NCBI GenBank assembly: GCA_016841365.1
Contig: JAENZI010000014.1
Location: forward strand, 1 to 64,000
Reading direction: 5' to 3'
Length of the DNA stretch: 64,000 bases
From: Anaerolineaceae bacterium
GTDB taxonomy: Bacteria > Chloroflexota > Anaerolineae > Anaerolineales > Anaerolineaceae
In this document: positions 57,014 through 64,000 of the stretch, piece by piece
Layout of the letters: each line of letters begins with the position of its first letter
Position numbering within the stretch: the first letter of the stretch is position 1
Made by a program: the position numbers and the translations under genes
Notes under the pieces: model-generated
The model's database searches: none
Seen by the model: the letters and a program-made list of their open reading frames with translations, nothing else
Told to the model about the DNA's origin: nothing

Positions 57014-58660
57014 TTAGACCTGATTGATCGTTACAAAGATGAACGGATTGCGTTTTGTCTCTTGATAGAGATAGGACTTCACAGACCGCAGGACTTCGTT
57101 GTAAAGATTGCCGTTTGATTTGTCAACGGTTTGTTGGATCTGGCTGTTAAGGCCATCCATGATTGGGTCTAACTCAGCGGGGAGCATGAAACCGCGTGTG
57201 AGAATCTCGGGCTTGCTCTTGAGATGGCCGTTATCTTTGCTGACAACAACGTTGACAACCATGATGCCGTCCTGGCCAAGCGATTCCCGTTCCTGGACAA
57301 TGCTTCTGTCCACGCTTCCCACGCCGCTGCCATCCACAAAGATGTAGCCGCCCGGGATGCGTTCGCGCAGCTGCAGTTCGCCATCCACAAATTCAATGAC
57401 CTGACCGTTTTCAACAACGGCGATCTTGTCTTTGGGCATGCCGACTTCTTCTGCCAGCCTTGCGTGCTGTTTTAGCATACGTAACTCACCATGCATGGGG
57501 ATGAGGTGCTGCGGCCGCACCAGGTGCAGGAGCAATTTCATCTCTTCCTGGCTGGCATGGCCTGATACGTGGACGGGTGCGATGGATTCGTAAACCACTT
57601 CGGCGCCTCTGCGGAAGAGGTTGTTGATCGTGCGGTAGACGGATTCTTCATTGCCGGGGATGGTGTGGGATGAGAGCACGATCGTGTCACTTTCGCGCAG
57701 ATCGAATTTCCGGTTGGTGCCGCTGGCAAGCCGACCCATAATCGAACGCGGTTCGCCTTGGGAACCAGTCGCCATCAGAACGACCTGGTTGTCGGGCATG
57801 GATAGCGATTTTTCTAAAGAGATCACCAGGCGTTCAGGGAAGTCTACATAGCCCAATTCCCGCGCCATATTCATATTGTCCACCATGCTTCTGCCGGTGA
57901 AGGCGATCTTGCGTCCATGCCGCTCGGCAGCATTAGCCACCTGCTGCATGCGGGAGATCAGCGAAGCGAACGTGGCGACTAAGATACGGCCTTCTGCTTT
58001 CTCAAACACCTCATCTAATGCGTCGTCAATCACACGCTCAGATTGTGTCCAGCCTGGCTCTGTGGCATTGGTCGAATCGGCCAATAATGCCATCACGCCG
58101 CGTTCAGCAAATTCTGCCAGTTTGGCGTAATCTGTTGGCCAGTTGTCGACCGGTGTGTGGTCAAATTTGTAATCGCCTGTGTGCACCACCAACCCGGCGG
58201 GCGAATCAATGCCCAAGCCGACGGCATCCGGGATCGAGTGGCAAACGTGGAAAAAGTCCACAGTGAACGATCCGATTTGTACACGATCGCCGGCTTTGAT
58301 GGTGTGCAGGTCTGCCTTGTGGGTCAGCCCGTAACGATTCAGCTTGACTTCTACCAGACCACGGGTCAGTTTCGTGGCATAAATCGGCGCGTTGATTTCC
58401 TCCAGAATATGCTGGATGGCGCCGATATGGTCTTCGTGCCCGTGGGTAAAAATGATCCCGCGCACACGGTGTTTTTTATCTTTGAGATAGTCTTCATAAT
58501 CGGGGATGATGTAATCAATCCCAATCATATCGTTTTCGGGGAACATGATGCCCGCATCGACCATGAGAATATCATTCCCATATTCGTAAAGGGTCATGTT
58601 TTTCCCAACCTCGCCGAGGCCCCCGATTGGGACAATTCGTAATATTTTTTTGTCAGTCAT
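57014..58660 (-). CDS. rnj: Ribonuclease J
   Basis: VPIGGLGEVGKNMTLYEYG, GIIFTHGHEDHIGAI, HTGDYKFDHTPVD, HVSGHASQEEMKLLL. Confidence 0.95.
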   Translation of the reverse strand: MTDKKILRIVPIGGLGEVGKNMTLYEYGNDILMVDAGIMFPENDMIGIDYIIPDYEDYLKDKKHRVRGIIFTHGHEDHIGAIQHILEEINAPIYATKLTRGLVEVKLNRYGLTHKADLHTIKAGDRVQIGSFTVDFFHVCHSIPDAVGLGIDSPAGLVVHTGDYKFDHTPVDNWPTDYAKLAEFAERGVMALLADSTNATEPGWTQSERVIDDALDEVFEKAEGRILVATFASLISRMQQVANAAERHGRKIAFTGRSMVDNMNMARELGYVDFPERLVISLEKSLSMPDNQVVLMATGSQGEPRSIMGRLASGTNRKFDLRESDTIVLSSHTIPGNEESVYRTINNLFRRGAEVVYESIAPVHVSGHASQEEMKLLLHLVRPQHLIPMHGELRMLKQHARLAEEVGMPKDKIAVVENGQVIEFVDGELQLRERIPGGYIFVDGSGVGSVDRSIVQERESLGQDGIMVVNVVVSKDNGHLKSKPEILTRGFMLPAELDPIMDGLNSQIQQTVDKSNGNLYNEVLRSVKSYLYQETKRNPFIFVTINQV

Positions 58661-58794
58661 TTGTTTCTTTGTTTCCTTCCGTACGCGTACGTACTGTCTA
58701 TAATTTCTTGTTCAATTTTCATAAAAATTTTTAAAATGGGTTGTTCCCATTTGAGGTCAATGTCGTTTGAGTGATTGTATCACTTGTTTAATTA

Positions 58795-58908
58795 AAAACG
58801 CCCTCCGGCATCAGGCCGGTCAGGGCGAAGTGCTGCTTATATAAGTCAGTCAAATAATGCCAAATCTTACCAATGGCCGTTTCCGGCCTCAAACCTGTGT
58901 CTTACCAG
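58795..58908 (-). ncRNA. Candidate independent small RNA or attenuated leader upstream of the RNase J gene
   Basis: Minus-strand TTGACT-N17-TACAAT (58915-58943), GGCCG-GAAA-CGGCC hairpin, terminator CGCCCTGACCGGCCTGATGCCGGAGGGCGTTTTT; no obvious ORF. Confidence 0.6.
58796..58827 (-). terminator. Intrinsic terminator
   Basis: CGCCCTGACCGGC-CTGAT-GCCGGAGGGCG-TTTTT on the minus strand. Confidence 0.85.
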
Positions 58909-59074
58909 TAAAGGATTGTAGCATGCGGGTTGAGTTAAGTCAATCAAAGGGAAAAGCGTTAACGATTAATTAATACGGGGGCAATTAACAGCCATCAGGA
59001 GTATATTAGCGTCAAGTTTTTGATAAAAGGGCTTAAATTTCGCAAATTAGTGTGCTATAATATGAGCCTGAAAT

Positions 59075-59147
<73 letters not shown>

Positions 59148-59154
59148 TTTTTTT

Positions 59155-59245
59155 GTTAGGTATCGGTGATTGGTGAATGGTAAATGGGAAACAAAATGAT
59201 CATTTCCTAATCCCTAATAACCAATTCCGATTACCTAATTACTAC
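59155..59245. repeat. Inverted pair of degenerate ~7-bp repeat tracts
   Basis: GGTGATTGGTGAATGGTAAATGGG followed by CCTAATCCCTAATAACCAATTCCGATTACCTAATTACTACTCCCC. Confidence 0.6.
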
Positions 59246-59260
59246 TCCCCAACCCCCCTC

Positions 59261-59806
59261 TTATCTCAATAGATCGGCATCTTCCAGGGCTTGTTTCAGG
59301 CGTTCATCGTAGCGGGGGTCTTCGCCGGTGAAGAAATCCTGCGTGGGATAGCCAAGCGTGATGAAAAGCGGTGCGCCAGCCGGGTCAAAGGGCTGCCAGA
59401 TCACCACGCCGTCAAATGTGAGCGATGAGGCTTGTGACCAAAATGCGCCAGCGTAGATCCTTTCATCATGTGCAGTAATCACAAAGGGTAACCCGCTCAT
59501 CGGCATCCCGCCTGAAAAGGCAGCCATCAATTTTTTATAGGCATCTTCAGACAGATTGATCGTCTGGGTTTCCCAATGATAATCAACGATGTCTTTTGTC
59601 GCGATCAGGGGGTCTTCTGCCAACTTCAGCTCATCCAGTTCATAACGGGCGAGATCAGCGCCTGAAATTTGCGAGTTTGCCACCAGGTAGAGTTCAAACG
59701 CGTCAGATTCTGGCTCAGCCTGCGGTGTCGGTGTTTCGGCGTTGACCTGGCAAGCGCTAAGGATGAAGACGATAAATAATAGGGCTAATGAGATTTTTTT
59801 GTTCAT
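59261..59806 (-). CDS. Hypothetical lipoprotein
   Basis: MNKKISLALLFIVFILSAC lipobox; start moved to the internal Met with AGGTTT upstream. Confidence 0.7.
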   Translation of the reverse strand: MNKKISLALLFIVFILSACQVNAETPTPQAEPESDAFELYLVANSQISGADLARYELDELKLAEDPLIATKDIVDYHWETQTINLSEDAYKKLMAAFSGGMPMSGLPFVITAHDERIYAGAFWSQASSLTFDGVVIWQPFDPAGAPLFITLGYPTQDFFTGEDPRYDERLKQALEDADLLR

Positions 59807-59990
59807 CAGTAAACCTCCAATGTGCTGTGATCTATTATGATAAGTTGTTTTATTTATATGAATCAGTCTCCGCGGATTTAATATACCATAATCGCTCGGG
59901 TGGTGTGCTCCAATCCAATAACCAGTCAACAGCCTGAAAATCCAAGGCTATTATAATTATTATAAAATCCATCGACAATGTGAGGCTGCG

Positions 59991-60431
59991 GTGAAGGTTT
60001 ATCAACTCGATCCACGTAAATTTGGTCGCGTCAGGCGGAATATCATCCTGACTTATGCCTTTTTGGCTCTGGTTGCCCTGGCGGTCTTTTATCTTTACCT
60101 GCGAGATGCCCTGTTTGGACAGGCATGGATGCTGATCCCTTTTGTTCTGCTGTTGTTTGCAGGGGCGTGCTGGCTATCCATTCGCGACCGCAAGCGGTAT
60201 TGGGACGCATTTCGGATCAGCGTACAAAATGACACACTGATCTACTCTGTCCCCAAAATGCCCGAGGTCAGACTTAAGCGATCAGATCTAACCGGTGTAA
60301 AACCGGTACGTCTGGGGATGATCCTTTCTACTCGGTTCAAAGAAAATTTTTTGTTGATCCCAAAAGATCTGCCAGATGAGGAATACGCGGCATTAAGGGC
60401 AACCCTGACACGCTGGGTTCAGTCAGATTGA
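59991..60431 (+). CDS. Hypothetical two-TM membrane protein with soluble C-terminal domain
   Basis: Two hydrophobic helices followed by a PH-like segment (FRISVQNDTLIYSVPKMPEVRLKRSDLTGV). Confidence 0.6.
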   Translation: MKVYQLDPRKFGRVRRNIILTYAFLALVALAVFYLYLRDALFGQAWMLIPFVLLLFAGACWLSIRDRKRYWDAFRISVQNDTLIYSVPKMPEVRLKRSDLTGVKPVRLGMILSTRFKENFLLIPKDLPDEEYAALRATLTRWVQSD

Positions 60432-60970
60432 GAACTGGGATTGAGCTTCTTTGCCATACGCCAGGCGGGTTCATTCACTCGCCGCAATCGCCCTTTGTGG
60501 TCCGTATAGGACCAGATCCCAGGGTGTTCCCCGATGACCTCATAACCCAGCCGGCGATACAAGCGCAAAGCGCCCGGGTTTTCTTTTGCAACATTGAGCG
60601 TGACATATTGAAATCCCCGCTGGCTCAGGTCGGCTTCTATAAACCGCATTAAATAAGCCCCAACACCCTGGTTCCGCCAGGCAGGTTTGACGCGGAATGA
60701 AAATACATAAGCACGCTGCCTGCCGTCTGCTGCTGATTGTTCACCGCTTTTGAGCATGACAAATGCCTGGCCGATGATGCCAGCCTGCAAGTGCTCGACA
60801 ACCCACATCAATGCTTTTCCCGATTTTGTGTTCTGATAGATGTCTGCATACATTCGGCGGTAGTTAATAAAGGCACCATCCCACTCTAAGGCTGGCAGAT
60901 CGGCTTGTGTCGCCTGGCGGATGGTCAGTTGATCTAAATCAGGGGTTGCTTTGGATGCGGTCTGATCCAT
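60419..60970 (-). CDS. GNAT family N-acetyltransferase
   Basis: LTIRQATQADLPAL, FRVKPAWRNQGVGAYLMRFIEADLSQRG, NPGALRLYRRLGYEVIG. Confidence 0.9.
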   Translation of the reverse strand: MDQTASKATPDLDQLTIRQATQADLPALEWDGAFINYRRMYADIYQNTKSGKALMWVVEHLQAGIIGQAFVMLKSGEQSAADGRQRAYVFSFRVKPAWRNQGVGAYLMRFIEADLSQRGFQYVTLNVAKENPGALRLYRRLGYEVIGEHPGIWSYTDHKGRLRRVNEPAWRMAKKLNPSSQSD

Positions 60971-60989
60971 AAGTGCTGATCCGTTTATT

Positions 60990-63650
60990 TTATTCTTCAG
61001 CTTCAGCCACCAATTTGGCTAAGAGTGCCCGTTCTTCTTCCACCGACTTGATCTTGCCGTCCAGCCAGGCGTCCCGCAGCGTGGTGAGGATGCGTCCATA
61101 GGCAGGTGAGGGGCGTAAACCGATAGTTCGCAGGTCTTCACCTGTTGTTTGCGGTTCGACAGCTGACCATTGGTCAATATAGTGCCAAAGCGGTTGACGC
61201 AGTTCCTGATCCGTGTTGATCAGATAAGCGCCATAAATGGCTAAGCGGGGGGCTTTATCACATTCGCGAACGACCGCGCTGGGTGATGCCCCAACAAGCT
61301 TGGACAAAGCCTGGTTGAGCTTGCTGGTGGAGACCAGTAATTTCTTCAAGTCACTTTTGAATCGTAAACGGGATGAAATGGAGCGAAGGGTGTGTTCTGG
61401 CTGTTGACCCAGCCATAGGAGGTAGCTCAGGGTCTGCCGCAAGTTTAGGCTGTCGGACGTTAACGGCAGATCCCAGGCGGGGTCAATGTGATCCGTGTCC
61501 AGTGTGCTCAGTAGACCTTTGATCTGTTTGTCCCAGGGCAATGCGGGATGGATGGCTTTTAAGATGCCCAAATCCGCCAACCGTTCCAGCATGGACGGGG
61601 CTTTAGGCTCTTCAAGGATCAGGTTGATCTCATGCCGAAGGCGTGCGCCGGTGAGTTTGTTCAGCAGGGGCAGGCTCTCTTGCATCAGAGCCAGGGTGCG
61701 GGGTTCAATGCTGAAGTCGAAGCGCTGTTCAAAACGCACCGCCCGCAGCAGGCGGGTGGCATCGTCCACAAAGGAGAGGGCATGCAGTACACGGATATGG
61801 CCTTTTCGTAAATCGCTCAGGCCTCCCCAGTAATCGTGGATTTTACCGTAATGATCACCGTCCAGCCGCAGCGCTAATGTGTTGATGGTGAAATCGCGCC
61901 GATGCAGGTCCATTTTGATGCTGCTGCTTTCGATGGTCGGGAGGGCGGCAGGCTGCTCATAGAATTCCGTGCGCGCGGTGATCAGGTCCAGGCTGTCGGG
62001 CAGGTGCTGTGCCTGGGCATCATCCGGTGCGTCCAACGCATCCAATAATGTCCCCTGGATGCCGGAGATATCCCATTTGGCGGTGCCAAATCTCTGGTGG
62101 GTGAGAACCCGCCCGCCAAAGCGCTCGGCCAAACGTCTGGTGAAGAAGATCGCATCGCCTTCGACGACAATATCAAAATCGAGGCTGGGATGTTCGAGCA
62201 GCAGATCGCGCACAAAACCGCCGACGATGAAGATCGGCAGGTTGATCTTTGCGGCTTCGGTGGCTAACGTCCGTAGCAGGCGCAGGCGTGCAGGCGGGAC
62301 GGCTTGCTCGAGCCGCTGTGCCATTTCTTCTTGTGAGGGAATATCTGGCTGGGGGGTCAGGGTTTTAAGAAGATCCGTGCGGGTCACAATCCCGATGATT
62401 TCGCCCGATTCAGGCGAAAGGACGGGAATCTGCCCCCAACCGCTGGACCCCATCAGCGCTTGCAGGTCTTCAAAGGAAGCATCCGGTGTGATGGATACAT
62501 TTCCAGCAGTCATCAAGCTCCCGACGGTCAGGTCCAGGCCGTGGCTGATGGCACGGTCAACTTCGCGCCGGTTGAGCAAACCGACAACTTTGCCATCAGC
62601 AACAACTGGATAGCCCTCATAGCCATAACGCTGCATTAATCGCAGGGCTTCTTCAACCGAGGTGTTGGGCGTCAGGATCAGGGGGTCTTTAGACATTAAC
62701 CCGGCGACGGTGACAGATGGGCTGACATGCCGCTCGAGGTTGGATAGTAAAATTTCGTATTGTTGATCTAAAAATTGCTGTATTCCTGTTTCATCAAGGT
62801 TCTGTTCTGGCCGGATGAGGGCAGATGCCGCACGCTTGTGCCCGCCGCCACCCATCGCTTCTGCGATTGAGCCGACATCCACCTCGTCGCTGGTGGCGCG
62901 CCCCACCAGGCGGATGCCCTGTTGCGTGGAAACCAGCAACAACAAGGCGTCCGGGTTGAGCACGTCCCGCATTTTGTGTGCCACGCTCGAGATCTCATCA
63001 CGAACATCCAAGGCATTTGCCCTGGCTGCCACGATGGTTTGATCTTCGATGGTGTAGGTTTGGGCGTTTTTCATCAGCCGGTTATATAACATGCGCTGTT
63101 CGTCGGTGAGCGGCGGATACAGGAACTCGGAGATAATGTCCAAATCGGCGCCCTGTTCAATACAGTAGGCGGCAGCAGATAAATCCGCCTCTGAAGTGGA
63201 ACCATATGTGAATGAACCGGTATCCTCGTATAAGCCCAAAGCGAGTGTCGTCGCCTGAATGGGGTTGACGGCGATATTATTTTGCTGAATACGGGCGATC
63301 ATCTGGCTGACGTTTGAGCCAGAATTAACCAGGTGCAGTTCCCAATCAGGGTCAGGGTCTTCCTTCAGGGGGTGGTGGTCATAGACGATCACGCGTGTTT
63401 CGGATGACAAGCCCTTAAGCGTGATCATGGATTGGGTATCTACGAGGATGATTTTATCGACAGGTTCGCGTGGCAGTTCTTCATGGGTGATGTAGGGTAA
63501 TTCGTCTCCATAGGTCTGCAGATATTGCCGCCCGTTGCGGTTGATATTGCGCGGCAACAGCGGGTAGGCATCGGGATAGAGCAGCCAGGCCCCTAATTGT
63601 GAGGCCAGGGCGTCCATGTCCGCTTGTTCATGGGTCAGGATGACTTTCAT
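60990..63650 (-). CDS. DHH phosphoesterase - tandem CBS - CCA/poly(A) polymerase nucleotidyltransferase fusion
   Basis: THEQADMDALASQ and YDHHPL (DHH), GGGGHKRAAS (DHHA1), two CBS repeats, IVGGFVRDLLLEHPSLDFDIVVEGDA (nucleotidyltransferase). Confidence 0.93.
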   Translation of the reverse strand: MKVILTHEQADMDALASQLGAWLLYPDAYPLLPRNINRNGRQYLQTYGDELPYITHEELPREPVDKIILVDTQSMITLKGLSSETRVIVYDHHPLKEDPDPDWELHLVNSGSNVSQMIARIQQNNIAVNPIQATTLALGLYEDTGSFTYGSTSEADLSAAAYCIEQGADLDIISEFLYPPLTDEQRMLYNRLMKNAQTYTIEDQTIVAARANALDVRDEISSVAHKMRDVLNPDALLLLVSTQQGIRLVGRATSDEVDVGSIAEAMGGGGHKRAASALIRPEQNLDETGIQQFLDQQYEILLSNLERHVSPSVTVAGLMSKDPLILTPNTSVEEALRLMQRYGYEGYPVVADGKVVGLLNRREVDRAISHGLDLTVGSLMTAGNVSITPDASFEDLQALMGSSGWGQIPVLSPESGEIIGIVTRTDLLKTLTPQPDIPSQEEMAQRLEQAVPPARLRLLRTLATEAAKINLPIFIVGGFVRDLLLEHPSLDFDIVVEGDAIFFTRRLAERFGGRVLTHQRFGTAKWDISGIQGTLLDALDAPDDAQAQHLPDSLDLITARTEFYEQPAALPTIESSSIKMDLHRRDFTINTLALRLDGDHYGKIHDYWGGLSDLRKGHIRVLHALSFVDDATRLLRAVRFEQRFDFSIEPRTLALMQESLPLLNKLTGARLRHEINLILEEPKAPSMLERLADLGILKAIHPALPWDKQIKGLLSTLDTDHIDPAWDLPLTSDSLNLRQTLSYLLWLGQQPEHTLRSISSRLRFKSDLKKLLVSTSKLNQALSKLVGASPSAVVRECDKAPRLAIYGAYLINTDQELRQPLWHYIDQWSAVEPQTTGEDLRTIGLRPSPAYGRILTTLRDAWLDGKIKSVEEERALLAKLVAEAEE

Positions 63651-63653
63651 AAC

Positions 63654-64000
63654 TTAATCAAACCACCAATACGCTTGCTGATTAATGTTAAAGAAATTAT
63701 ATACCGTTTGCGAGAGACGTGCGATCAGCCAGTTGCCGTCATCGAAATCCAATTGCTCGGGGTCATACAGGAAAACTGTCAGGACGTAATCGCCCCCAGG
63801 GGTGGAGACAATGGCTACATCGCTCATGGAATGCAATAAGCCATCCAACTCCTGCACCCAGCCGTGTTTGTGCCCAATGGACGCCTCTGGCGGCAAGCCG
63901 GCTTCGATCAGCAAACCGATCTTATTCGATGTGAGGACGTCGATCATCAATTGGCATTCGGATCGGGTGATTTCACCGGGGAATGTTTCTGTCAGCAAGC
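63654..64000 (-). CDS. Serine hydrolase/class A beta-lactamase-like protein, truncated by the window edge
   Basis: C-terminal part: EITRSECQLMIDVLTSNKIGLLIEAGLP...GHKHGWVQELDGLLHSMSDVAIV. Confidence 0.7.
   Translation of the reverse strand, partial: LLTETFPGEITRSECQLMIDVLTSNKIGLLIEAGLPPEASIGHKHGWVQELDGLLHSMSDVAIVSTPGGDYVLTVFLYDPEQLDFDDGNWLIARLSQTVYNFFNINQQAYWWFD

Noticed and set aside
60419-60431. 13-bp convergent overlap in which both proteins end in QSD
   Set aside because: Simple consequence of a nearly palindromic TCAGTCAGATTGA overlap; no biological meaning inferred.

Overview
The window looks like core chromosome from a Chloroflexota/Anaerolineae-type bacterium; the taxon is inferred from gene content and style. 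It carries housekeeping genes (EF-G-like GTPase, murI, polA, dnaA, dnaE, RNase J, a DHH-CBS-CCA/poly(A) nucleotidyltransferase fusion, three tRNAs), a compact two-subunit [NiFe] hydrogenase, an ABC-2 exporter, a LacI/fructokinase/amylosucrase sucrose locus, polysaccharide genes, exported proteases and several regulators. I saw no prophage, transposase, CRISPR array or rRNA. The best leads are: (1) an unannotated ~115-nt RNA locus (TTGACT-N17-TACAAT promoter, GNRA hairpin, intrinsic terminator) upstream of RNase J; (2) a SCO1664-like/DUF3090 pair whose DUF3090 C-terminal Cys/His knuckle appears to have lost every ligand; (3) a hydrogenase large subunit that ends exactly at the usual maturation cleavage site; (4) a beta-clamp-like QMDLF motif in the PolA linker; (5) degenerate ROK and ComEC catalytic sites; (6) a repeat island at 1.0-1.6 kb with alternating 58/76-bp spacing; (7) a near-consensus promoter/operator for a TetR-radical SAM operon; (8) several small ORFs with good RBSs missed by the 60-aa ORF cutoff. 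All calls come from reading the sequence; no database search was run.
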